Origin: Novosphingobium percolationis
GTDB lineage: Bacteria; Pseudomonadota; Alphaproteobacteria; Sphingomonadales; Sphingomonadaceae
NCBI RefSeq assembly: GCF_020179425.1
Contig: NZ_JAILYM010000002.1
Coordinates: 434,001 to 498,000 of the forward strand
Length of the DNA stretch: 64,000 bases
Direction: 5' to 3'
Positions 17,226-23,884 of this stretch are shown here, in pieces. The position numbers were made by a program, and so were the translations under genes. The notes beneath the pieces were generated by a model, which was given only the letters and a program-made list of their open reading frames with translations, made no database searches and was not told where the DNA came from. The first letter of the stretch is position 1. Every line of letters begins with the position of its first letter.

Positions 17226-18307
17226 AGCCGTTCGACTCTCCCGTCGGCCACCTGCCACAGCGCCGCTTGACCGCTGATCTCGGCGAAGGGGGCGAGTTCG
17301 GTCCCGGTCATCCACACTTGCGCGCCCGAGGCGGCGAGCCGATCGTAGAGCGCGACGCGGCGCAGCGGATCGAGGTGCGCTGCGATCTCGTCGAGCAGCA
17401 GCAGGCGCGGGCGTTCGCCCCCGGTCGACGCGGCGGTCAGCGCGGCATGGGCGAGGACGATGGCGATCAGCATCGCCTTCTGTTCGCCGGTCGAGCAATC
17501 GGCAGCGGGAGCGTTTTTCGCGGCGAGCATGACGGCAAGGTCGTCGCGGTGGGGGCCGATCAGCGTGCGCCCCGCAGCCCGGTCGCGACGGCGGCTTTCG
17601 CGCAAGAGGCGGCGCAGCGCCTCGGGATCAGCGGGCGTTTCGCTGGCATAGGCGAGGCTGGGGCGGGCAAACGGCGCTTCGGGCTGCGTGGCGATCACGC
17701 GCGCGAGGTCTGCCACGAGCGTGCGCCGCGCCTCGGCCAGCGCCGTGCCGGTTTCCGCGAGCTGTGTTTCGAGCGCATCGAGCCACGCCGGGTCGGGCTC
17801 GGCAAGGTCCGCCAGCAGGCGGTTGCGTTCGCGCAGCGCGGTTTCATAGCGGGTGGCGGTGCGCGCGTGATCGGGGCGCAGCGCCAGCACCAACCGGTCG
17901 AGGAAACGGCGCCGGTCGCCGGGGCTTTCGGCGAACAGGCGGTCCATCGCAGGCGTCAGCCAGGTGATCGAGAGCCAGTCGGCCAGCCGCGTGGCCGGGC
18001 CTGCTGCACCATTGATGCGCACGGTGCGGCTGTTGGGCGCAGCAGCGGTCGTGGCCGTGGCAAGCGCGATATCGCCCTGTTCCATCTCGGCAGCCACGGC
18101 GAAGCTGCCATCGCCGTCGCGCCCCGCCATTTCGGCGGCGGTGGCGCGGCGCAGTCCCTTGCCGGGCGCGAGCAGGCTGATCGCTTCCAGCACATTGGTC
18201 TTGCCTGCACCGTTCTCGCCCACCAGCACGTTGAACGCGCGCGTTTCTTCCAGCCGGGTCGCGGCATGGTTGCGAAAATCGCGCAGGGTCAGGCGGGTGA
18301 GGGCCAT
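17222..18307 (-). CDS. recF: DNA replication and repair protein RecF
   Basis: SMC-like ATPase (361 residues) that helps RecOR load RecA at gaps. It begins MALTRLTLRDFRNHAATRLE, with Walker A VGENGAGKTNVLEAISLL, GDRRRFLDRLVLAL, the signature region STGEQKAMLIAIVLAH and Walker B RLLLLDEIAAHLD. The ATG at 18307 gives the family N-terminus; the frame continues 13 codons further upstream without homology. RecR is encoded about 11 kb away. dnaA, dnaN and gyrB are not adjacent, unlike in many other bacteria. Confidence 0.95.
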   Translation of the reverse strand: MALTRLTLRDFRNHAATRLEETRAFNVLVGENGAGKTNVLEAISLLAPGKGLRRATAAEMAGRDGDGSFAVAAEMEQGDIALATATTAAAPNSRTVRINGAAGPATRLADWLSITWLTPAMDRLFAESPGDRRRFLDRLVLALRPDHARTATRYETALRERNRLLADLAEPDPAWLDALETQLAETGTALAEARRTLVADLARVIATQPEAPFARPSLAYASETPADPEALRRLLRESRRRDRAAGRTLIGPHRDDLAVMLAAKNAPAADCSTGEQKAMLIAIVLAHAALTAASTGGERPRLLLLDEIAAHLDPLRRVALYDRLAASGAQVWMTGTELAPFAEISGQAALWQVADGRVERL

Positions 18308-18356
18308 GGCTGGGCGGGCGTTAGTGCGTCTGCGGGCGCGGCGCAAACGTCGCCAT

Positions 18357-18584
18357 CTACGCGGCGTGCCTTTGCGCTATCCGCAGCGTCGTGATGAGGA
18401 TGTAGAGGAAGGGCACCGGGATCGTGAAGGCGATCGCGGGACGTTGGAAGATCTGCGCGCACAGCACGAGGAGCACGAAGCACACCAGAACGCTGACCAC
18501 CGCCGCGAGGATCAGGGCCAGCCCCTTCCAGTGGACCGGGACATAACTCCAGAGCCATTTGCGGAACCAGATTTCCCGCTCCAT
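18357..18584 (-). CDS. Small two-TM membrane protein downstream of pspF
   Basis: A 75-residue protein with two hydrophobic segments (LALILAAVVSVLVCFVLLVL and AIAFTIPVPFLYILITTLRI). It begins MEREIWFRKWLWSYVP with its ATG directly at the end of pspF, whose stop overlaps it, so both are probably made from one transcript. I do not recognise a family. Its position suggests a link with the phage-shock response, but nothing in the sequence proves it. Confidence 0.65.
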   Translation of the reverse strand: MEREIWFRKWLWSYVPVHWKGLALILAAVVSVLVCFVLLVLCAQIFQRPAIAFTIPVPFLYILITTLRIAQRHAA

Positions 18585-19621
18585 CAGCCGGCACTCCGCT
18601 CGATCAGGCCGTGCTTCTTCATGCAGTGGCGCAACTGGTCGTAGGTGAGGCCGAGCGCCTTGGCCGTCTGGCGCTGGTTGTAGCGGTTGCGCCCCAGGTG
18701 GTGTTCGAGGATCGCGCGTTCGTGCGCTTCCACGGCGCTGCGCAAGTCGGCGATGTCGTCAAGGTCGGCGCGCAGGGGGGCGGGGCGCGCGGGCGCGTCG
18801 TTGGCGGCGGCCGCGTGGACAGGGGTGTGGGGCGTGGTCGCCGGTTTCCACGGGCTTTCGAAGGGATCGAACTGGACGTGGCCGATGGGCACGGTGGGAT
18901 CGTCCCAGCGGTAGACCGCGCGCTCGATCACGTTGCGCAGTTCGCGCACGTTGCCGGGCCAAGCGTAGCGTTCGAGCTGGTCGGCGACGTGGGGGGCAAA
19001 GCCCGGCCAGGCGTCCCAGTGCAGTTCCGCCGCCATGCGCCGCCCGAAATAGTCGGCCAGCACCGCGATGTCACCTTCGCGCACGCGCAACGGCGGCAGG
19101 GTGATGACCTCGAAGCTCAACCGGTCGAGCAGGTCGGCGCGGAAGCGGTTCTGCGCGGCCATTCTGGGCAGGTCTTCGTTGGTGGCGGCGACGATGCGCA
19201 CGTCGACCCGGATCGGCCGGCTGGCGCCGATGCGCGTGACCTCGCCATATTCGACCGCGCGCAGCAGGCGTTCCTGCGCCCCCATCGACAGCGTGCCCAA
19301 TTCGTCGAGGAACAGCGTGCCCTTGTCGGCCTCCTCGAACCTGCCAACGCGCGCTCGGGTGGCGCCGGTGAAGGCGCCCGCCTCGTGCCCGAACAGCTCG
19401 GCCTCGATCAGCGTTTCGGGTAGCGCCGCGCAGTTCATCGTGACGAGCGGTTCCTGCCAGCGCGTGGACAGGCGGTGGAGGCGTTCGGCGATCAGCTCCT
19501 TGCCGGTCCCGCGTTCGCCGATCACCAGCACCGGGCGCCGCATCGGCGCGGCGCGGCTGGCGCGCTCCACCGCATCGAGGAAGGCGCCCGACTGGCCGAT
19601 GAACTGGACTTCGCGATCCAC
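18584..19621 (-). CDS. pspF: Phage shock transcriptional activator PspF
   Basis: Sigma-54 enhancer-binding activator of 345 residues, without a receiver domain, as in PspF. Walker A is GERGTGKE (35-42), the sigma-54 contact loop is GAFTGA (82-87), Walker B is GTLFLDELGTL, and R-finger and sensor II segments follow (FRADLLDRLSFEVITLPPLR; RYAWPGNVRELRNVIERAV). The C-terminus is a Fis-type helix-turn-helix (RYNQRQTAKALGLTYDQLRH). The start is GTG at 19621 with a GGCGG site. It is divergent from the psp operon, so its promoter overlaps the likely activator sites, as in enterics. Confidence 0.95.
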   Translation of the reverse strand: MDREVQFIGQSGAFLDAVERASRAAPMRRPVLVIGERGTGKELIAERLHRLSTRWQEPLVTMNCAALPETLIEAELFGHEAGAFTGATRARVGRFEEADKGTLFLDELGTLSMGAQERLLRAVEYGEVTRIGASRPIRVDVRIVAATNEDLPRMAAQNRFRADLLDRLSFEVITLPPLRVREGDIAVLADYFGRRMAAELHWDAWPGFAPHVADQLERYAWPGNVRELRNVIERAVYRWDDPTVPIGHVQFDPFESPWKPATTPHTPVHAAAANDAPARPAPLRADLDDIADLRSAVEAHERAILEHHLGRNRYNQRQTAKALGLTYDQLRHCMKKHGLIERSAG

Positions 19622-19663
19622 TTTTCCGCCCTCATTTCAAATACGCGCCAAGGGATGGCATAT

Positions 19664-19692
19664 TTTCCCAACCTTGCGCAAGATTTCCCAAC
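19664..19692. promoter_or_regulatory. Candidate PspF upstream activating sites
   Basis: TTTCCCAAC occurs at 19664-19672 and again at 19684-19692, exactly 20 bases apart, with a perfect palindrome CTTGCGCAAG (19673-19682) between. They lie roughly 85-105 bases before the transcription start expected from the sigma-54 promoter, where PspF enhancers are found in enterics. The pairing is seen in the sequence; the role is inferred. Confidence 0.5.
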
Positions 19693-19745
19693 GCGTTGCG
19701 GCGGGCGATCGGTAAAAGCCGCTGAAATCGGGCGCGGATGCCATT

Positions 19746-19761
19746 TGGCACAGGGCTTGCT
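19746..19761 (+). promoter_or_regulatory. Sigma-54 promoter of the psp operon
   Basis: TGGCACAGGGCTTGCT matches the sigma-54 consensus TGGCAC-N5-TTGCW without mismatch; the -24 GG is at 19747-19748 and the -12 GC at 19759-19760. The start of transcription is expected near 19772. Together with divergent pspF, this assigns the downstream genes to the envelope-stress regulon. Confidence 0.92.
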
Positions 19762-19812
19762 GAAAGGTGAACAAGCCTGCCGGACCAGACCGGCGGACCC
19801 CGGAGAAAGACC

Positions 19813-19971
19813 ATGTACACCGCCCGCTTCTTCTCGACCAAGCTCGGCCGCGCAAGCCTCGCCAGCATCCTGGCGGTGGTGGCGATGAACTGCTTCGCGC
19901 TGTCCCAGCAGCTCCACGCCGCGCCGCAGGTGCTGGCATCGAGCGCTGCGATCACCGGGGAGCTGGCGTGA
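19813..19971 (+). CDS. Small membrane protein, first gene of the psp operon
   Basis: A 52-residue protein (MYTARFFSTKLGRASLASIL start) with one hydrophobic segment (LASILAVVAMNCFALSQ) ending near LHAAP, which could be a membrane anchor or a signal peptide. GGAGAAAGACC precedes the ATG. It is the first reading frame after the sigma-54 promoter. Its stop overlaps a GTG (GTGA) that opens the frame running into pspA. No family is recognised. Confidence 0.6.
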   Translation: MYTARFFSTKLGRASLASILAVVAMNCFALSQQLHAAPQVLASSAAITGELA

Positions 19972-20132
19972 CCGTGGACCTGACCCCGATCGGCCCGGAG
20001 CGTCGGGCGCGGGACGGCGAAGGCCGCGCCTCGCGCTTCGACGCGGAGCTGGACGCGCTGCGCCAGCGCCAGTCTTCCAATCGCGACACGGCTGGCCAGC
20101 CGCGTCCCTCATCCCATCGCGGAGGTTACGGA

Positions 20133-20807
20133 ATGAGCATCTTTTCGCGGACGCTCGATATCATCTCGTCCAATTTCAACGACCTGCTCGACAAGGCCGA
20201 TGATCCTTCGAAGACCATCCGGCTGATGATCATGGAGATGGAAGAGGCGCTGGTCGAAGTGCGCGCGTCTGCCGCCCGCACCATCGCCGACCAGAAGGAA
20301 ATGCAGCGCCACGTCATCAAGCTGGAGCGGTTGCAGGCCGATTGGGCTGACAAGGCGCAACTGGCGCTGTCGAAGGACCGCGAGGATCTGGCCCGCGCTG
20401 CACTCGTCGAAAAGAAGAAGGCCGCCGACATGGTCGGGCAACTGACGACCGAGATCGCCGTGCTCGACGATTCGATGCGTGCCTACGAACAGGATATCGA
20501 GAAGCTGCAGACCCGCCTGCGCGAAGCCCGCAGCCGCCAGACGGCGATCGCCGCCCGCCTCGAAAGCGCGGAGAACCGTGTGCGCCTGCGCAGCTTGCTG
20601 ACCAACGAGCGCGTCGACGAAGCGCTCGCCCGTTTCGACCAGCTCGAACGCCGCGTCGATTACGCCGAAGGCCGCGCCGATGCGCTGGGCCTTGCCGATG
20701 GCACCGCGCCGAACCTGGCTGACGAGATCGCCGCGCTCGCCGGGCAGGACAAGATCGACGAGGAACTGGCCGCGATGAAGCGCGCGCTGAGCAACAAGGA
20801 GGGCTGA
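20133..20807 (+). CDS. pspA: Phage shock protein A
   Basis: PspA/IM30 family, 224 residues. In the resting cell it binds PspF and blocks it; on membrane stress it moves to the membrane and supports it as ESCRT-III-like oligomers. The amphipathic N-terminus is MSIFSRTLDIISSNFNDLLD, followed by DPSKTIRLMIMEMEEALVEV and long coiled coils to about residue 190. ATG 20133 has GGAGG eight bases upstream and gives the standard PspA N-terminus. The same frame is open 55 more codons upstream to a GTG at 19968 that overlaps the previous stop. Confidence 0.95.
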   Translation: MSIFSRTLDIISSNFNDLLDKADDPSKTIRLMIMEMEEALVEVRASAARTIADQKEMQRHVIKLERLQADWADKAQLALSKDREDLARAALVEKKKAADMVGQLTTEIAVLDDSMRAYEQDIEKLQTRLREARSRQTAIAARLESAENRVRLRSLLTNERVDEALARFDQLERRVDYAEGRADALGLADGTAPNLADEIAALAGQDKIDEELAAMKRALSNKEG

Positions 20808-20811
20808 GGCC

Positions 20812-21117
20812 ATGGAAGAAGTGCTTGTTCCCATCGGCGTCGTCGGCATGCTGTTCGTCGGCCTGCCATGGATCATCCTCCACTACATCACCCGCTGGAA
20901 GACCGCCGCCACGCTGACCTCGGGCGATGAGGCGCTGCTGGAGGAACTGTACCAGCTCGCCCGTCGCCTCGACGAACGCATGGACACGGTCGAGCGCCTC
21001 GTCGCCGCCGACAACCCGGACTTCCATCCGGCGCGCCTTCATCACGACCGCGAAACCGACAACCAGAAGCTGCGCGAGCTGGACCGTATGCTCGCCGAAA
21101 AGAAGGGGAGCCTGTAA
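20812..21117 (+). CDS. pspB: Phage shock protein B
   Basis: PspB family, 101 residues: a single N-terminal TM segment (VLVPIGVVGMLFVGLPWIIL) and a cytoplasmic coiled coil with RRLDERMDTVERLVAADNP, equivalent to the ER(I/M)xxLExILDxxxP motif of enteric PspB. It passes membrane stress to PspA together with PspC. It is longer than the enteric protein (about 74 residues) by a charged C-terminal tail. It starts five bases after the pspA stop. Confidence 0.9.
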   Translation: MEEVLVPIGVVGMLFVGLPWIILHYITRWKTAATLTSGDEALLEELYQLARRLDERMDTVERLVAADNPDFHPARLHHDRETDNQKLRELDRMLAEKKGSL

Positions 21118-21118
21118 C

Positions 21119-21496
21119 ATGACCGCGCAACGGACCCGTTTCTACCGCGACAAGGTCAACGGCAAGTTCATGGGCGTGGCCGCGGGGATCGCGGACTACA
21201 CCGGCGTGGACGTGCTGTGGGTGCGCCTCGGCCTGGTCATCGGCACGGTGTGCGGCCTCGGCTTCCTGCCGCTCGCCTATATCGTGCTGGGCTTCCTGTC
21301 GGAGAAGAAGCCGCCCTATCTCTATGCCGACCGTCAGGAGCAGAAGTTCTGGCAGGGCGTGCGCCAGTCGCCCGGCCGCACCGCCCGCGAAGTGCGCGCC
21401 CAGTTCCGCGACATCGACCGCCGCCTCGCCGATGTCGAACAGTTCTACGTCTCTGGCAATCCGCGCCTGTCGGCCGAGATCGAAAGCCTGCGTTGA
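21119..21496 (+). CDS. pspC: Phage shock protein C
   Basis: PspC domain protein, 125 residues. The PspC domain (about 6-65) reads RFYRDKVNGKFMGVAAGIADY, then VDVLWVRLGLVIGTVCGLGF with a TM segment and YIVLGFLSEKKPP. The cytoplasmic tail ends DRRLADVEQFYVSGNPRLSA plus EIESLR, resembling the C-terminal motif of PspB and the four small proteins that follow. The ATG is one base after the pspB stop codon, indicating coupling. Confidence 0.92.
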   Translation: MTAQRTRFYRDKVNGKFMGVAAGIADYTGVDVLWVRLGLVIGTVCGLGFLPLAYIVLGFLSEKKPPYLYADRQEQKFWQGVRQSPGRTAREVRAQFRDIDRRLADVEQFYVSGNPRLSAEIESLR

Positions 21497-21526
21497 GCCG
21501 CAGGCGGGGGAACAGGGGGAAATCCG

Positions 21527-21811
21527 ATGAATCCTGATAGCATCTTCGTCCTGATCCCACTCGCCCCGTTCCTGCTGGGTGGCCTTGCGATCTGGACCCG
21601 CCACAGCGGCAAGCTGGCCGAAATCCGCGCGGCTGCCACCGCCGAGAAGGCAGCGCAATACGCCGCGCAGAACCAGGCGCTGGAGACCCGCGTGCGGGTG
21701 CTGGAGCGCATCGTCACCGACAAGGGCTACGACGTCGCCGTCCAGATCGAGGCGCTGCGCGACACGCGCCGGATCGATGACGGCGCGCACCGGCCCGCAG
21801 GCCACGCCTGA
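21527..21811 (+). CDS. PspB-like small membrane protein 1
   Basis: A 94-residue protein: one N-terminal TM segment (IFVLIPLAPFLLGGLAIW), then a coiled coil with AEKAAQYAAQNQALETRVRV and the motif LERIVTDKGYDVAVQIEALR. The TM plus LExIxxD layout is that of PspB. It follows pspC with a GGGGGA ribosome site. Protein 3 of this run shares the TAEKAAQYAA stretch, so these genes look like local duplicates. Function unknown; a role in Psp signalling is inferred. Confidence 0.8.
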   Translation: MNPDSIFVLIPLAPFLLGGLAIWTRHSGKLAEIRAAATAEKAAQYAAQNQALETRVRVLERIVTDKGYDVAVQIEALRDTRRIDDGAHRPAGHA

Positions 21812-21848
21812 CGCGTCGGCAACAACAGACCAAAAGGGGAGAAGTCCA

Positions 21849-22172
21849 ATGCCGTTCGATCTTTCGCCCGCGATGATCGGCGTGCCGGCCATTGCCATCA
21901 CCGTCGGCTGGGTGGTCAATACCTGGCTGCGCGTGCGCCACGGCTATCCGCTGGAAAACTCGTGGGGCAAGGCGGTCTATCCAAAGACCGATGATGCCGC
22001 GCAGCAGCGGGTCGCGCTGCTGACGCAGGAAAACGCCCAGCTGCGCGCCGAGATGGGGGCGGTCAAGGACCGGCTCGCCAATGTCGAGCGGATCGTTACC
22101 GACAGCGGCTATGCGCTGACCCACCAGATCGAGGCGCTTCGGTCGGAGCCGCTCGACCGGAGGGCGCAATGA
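21849..22172 (+). CDS. PspB-like small membrane protein 2
   Basis: A 107-residue protein with an N-terminal TM segment (PAMIGVPAIAITVGWVVNTW), a short linker (HGYPLENSWGKAVYPKTDD), then a coiled coil and motif RLANVERIVTDSGYALTHQI plus EALR, closely matching protein 1. It starts at ATG 21849 with GGGGAGAAG upstream, and its stop overlaps the next start (ATGA). The linker is unique to this member. Confidence 0.8.
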   Translation: MPFDLSPAMIGVPAIAITVGWVVNTWLRVRHGYPLENSWGKAVYPKTDDAAQQRVALLTQENAQLRAEMGAVKDRLANVERIVTDSGYALTHQIEALRSEPLDRRAQ

Positions 22173-22483
22173 CCGGCATGGAGGTCTTCGCCTTCTGCGC
22201 GCTGGTGCTGCTGCTGATCTGCGCGATGGGCATGGGGCTGGACGCCTACAAGCGGCGGATGGACCTGCGCGAGAAGGAACTGGAGCTGCTGGCCGCGCGC
22301 ACCGCCGAAAAGGCTGCGCAATATGCCGCCGGGGCCGAGCGGCTGGAGCAGCGGGTGCGCGTGCTCGAACGCATTGCCACCGACCGCGCCGCGAGCCTGG
22401 CCGACGAAATCGGCCGTGCCGTGGAACAGAACCCGGCGCTGGCCGGACAGATCGAAGCCCTGCGCGAAGCACGGGCGAGCTGA
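22169..22483 (+). CDS. PspB-like small membrane protein 3
   Basis: A 104-residue protein: TM segment (VFAFCALVLLLICAMGMGLD), then AYKRRMDLREKELELLAART, the AEKAAQYAAGAERLEQRVRV stretch shared with protein 1, and the motif VLERIATDRAASLADEIGRA, ending GQIEALREARAS. The motif is stretched by about 14 residues compared with its neighbours. Its start overlaps the stop of protein 2 by four bases. Confidence 0.8.
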   Translation: MTGMEVFAFCALVLLLICAMGMGLDAYKRRMDLREKELELLAARTAEKAAQYAAGAERLEQRVRVLERIATDRAASLADEIGRAVEQNPALAGQIEALREARAS

Positions 22484-22497
22484 GGGAACGACACGCC

Positions 22498-22734
22498 GTG
22501 GGATTCTGGAGCGCCGCTGTCGCCATCGTCGCGATCATCGCTTTCGCCAATATGCGCGCCGCACGCTATCGCGGCCACTCGGGCAATGGCGGTCCCGATC
22601 CGGCCTATACCGCCCAGCTCGAACGCGAAGTCGCCGACTTGCGCAAGCGGCTCGAAGTGGTCGAGCGCATCGTCACCGACGGGACCGAGACGCGCCGCCT
22701 GGCGCACGAGATCGAATCGCTGCGCGAGCGTTGA
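22498..22734 (+). CDS. PspB-like small membrane protein 4
   Basis: A 78-residue protein starting at GTG 22498 with GAGGGAACG upstream. It has one short TM segment (WSAAVAIVAIIAFANM), a linker, and LEREVADLRKRLEVVERIVT followed by D...AHEIESLRER. It is the shortest of the four PspB-like proteins but keeps both ends of the motif. Confidence 0.78.
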   Translation: MGFWSAAVAIVAIIAFANMRAARYRGHSGNGGPDPAYTAQLEREVADLRKRLEVVERIVTDGTETRRLAHEIESLRER

Positions 22735-22767
22735 GGCGCGCGACCGCCAATTCGAAAGGACGATCCG

Positions 22768-22941
22768 ATGAGCAAGGCATCAGACGGCGCAAAGGCAGGG
22801 ATCGGGCTTGGCAGCGCCATTGCCGTCGCGATTTCGTGGAGCCTGCACAAGTCGGTGGTGTGGGCCACGATCCACGGCGTGCTGTCGTGGGTCTATGTAC
22901 TCTACTACGTGTTCACCCGCCCGGGCGGCATTTTTGCCTGA
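22768..22941 (+). CDS. Small membrane protein at the end of the psp operon
   Basis: A 57-residue protein beginning MSKASDGAKAGIGLGSAIAV and ending YYVFTRPGGIFA, with one or two hydrophobic stretches (AGIGLGSAIAVAISW and VLSWVYVLYYVF). A GAAAGGA site precedes the ATG. It does not carry the PspB-like motif. Its placement after the four PspB-like genes suggests it is the last member of the operon. No family is recognised. Confidence 0.65.
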   Translation: MSKASDGAKAGIGLGSAIAVAISWSLHKSVVWATIHGVLSWVYVLYYVFTRPGGIFA

Positions 22942-22983
22942 GGGTACGCTTGAGGCAGCCTGCGCGTCTGCTAAGGCCCGCTG

Positions 22984-23400
22984 ATGCGCAGCCTTGATGA
23001 CATCCGCGAAGAGTACGAATTTCTCGACGGCGACGAACGCTATCGTCTGCTGATCGAACTGGGGCGCGAGCTGGAGCCGATGCCCGATGCGCTCAAGACC
23101 GACGCCACGCTGGTGCGTGGCTGTTCGGCCAGCGTCTGGGTCTATCCGGTAACGCAAGGTGCGGGCGAACACCTGCACTTCCTTGCCGACAGCAACGCCG
23201 CGATCACCAAGGGCATCGTCGCGCTGGTGCTGGCGGCGGTGCAGGATCGCCCTGCGGCCGAAGTCGCCGCGACCGACATCGCCGATCGTCTCGCGCCGTT
23301 CGACCTCAAGAACCAGCTTTCCAGCAACCGCACGCAAGGGGTGCCCAACATGATCGCGCTGGTGCGCGACCATGCCGCGCGCCTTGCCGCCGCGGGTTAG
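22984..23400 (+). CDS. sufE: SufE-family sulfur acceptor protein
   Basis: SufE (138 residues) takes persulfide sulfur from the desulfurase SufS for Fe-S cluster assembly. The acceptor Cys47 lies in VRGCSASVW, and the N-terminus DDIREEYEFLDGDERYRLLI is typical. The C-terminal LSSNRTQGVPNMI also matches the family. No other suf gene is in the window, so it is detached from the main operon. The following DUF454 gene overlaps its end. Confidence 0.93.
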   Translation: MRSLDDIREEYEFLDGDERYRLLIELGRELEPMPDALKTDATLVRGCSASVWVYPVTQGAGEHLHFLADSNAAITKGIVALVLAAVQDRPAAEVAATDIADRLAPFDLKNQLSSNRTQGVPNMIALVRDHAARLAAAG

Positions 23401-23758
23401 GACGCCCTTGCGCCGCCATCTTTGGACGGGCGCGGGCCTAGCTTTCGTCGCCATCGGCGCGGTGGGCGCGTTCCTGCCGCTGCTGCCCACGGTGCCGTTC
23501 CTGCTGCTGGCGCTGTTCTGCTTTGCGCGCGGCAATCCCGTGTGGGAGCAGCGCCTGCTCGATCACCCCAGATGGGGCCCGCCCTTGCGCGACTGGCGCG
23601 AACGGCGGGTGATCCCGCGCCGCGCCAAGAAGGCGGCGCTGCTGGCCATGGCGGTGAGCGTGGCGGTGACGGCGCTGACCGCAGGCTGGCCGTGGGTGCT
23701 GATCCCGGGGGGCGTCATGGCACTGTCGGGAACGTGGATCTGGACCCGCGCGGAATAG
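23372..23758 (+). CDS. DUF454 (YbaN-like) inner membrane protein
   Basis: A 128-residue protein with the YbaN/DUF454 pattern: GLAFVAIGAVGAFLPLLPTV, then FLLLALFCFARGNP, HPRWGPPLRDWRERRVIPRR and two more hydrophobic stretches. ATG 23372 overlaps the end of sufE by 29 bases; a TTG at 23408 is an alternative start that would remove 12 basic residues. Function unknown. Coupling to sufE translation is likely from the overlap. Confidence 0.85.
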   Translation: MPRALPPRVRTPLRRHLWTGAGLAFVAIGAVGAFLPLLPTVPFLLLALFCFARGNPVWEQRLLDHPRWGPPLRDWRERRVIPRRAKKAALLAMAVSVAVTALTAGWPWVLIPGGVMALSGTWIWTRAE

Positions 23759-23810
23759 GTGCTGCAATATCGAACGGTATCAGGACTGTATCGATTTGTA
23801 ACGTAGCAGA

Positions 23811-23880
23811 CTTTTAATCTTCGTTAATCTTTCGTAATTGGTCCCTAGCCCTGTGCCCCATCCAACCAGCCTAGGGGACC
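23811..23880 (+). promoter_or_regulatory. Phased repeats and start-site hairpin before the PhoX-like gene
   Basis: TTAATCT at 23814-23820 and 23824-23830 and GTAATT at 23834-23839 recur every 10 bases in an AT-rich block. Just after, GGTCCCTAG (23840-23848) pairs with CTAGGGGACC (23871-23880, one bulged G), placing the likely ribosome site AGGGG inside a stem four bases before the ATG. A weak Pho-box-like CTGTATC...TTGTAAC at 23787-23803 has spacing 10 instead of 11. Confidence 0.4.
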
Positions 23881-23884
23881 AAAC

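Noticed and set aside
23787..23803. Pho box before the PhoX-like gene
   Set aside because: CTGTATC and TTGTAAC are 10 bases apart instead of 11 and match the consensus poorly; kept only as a note.
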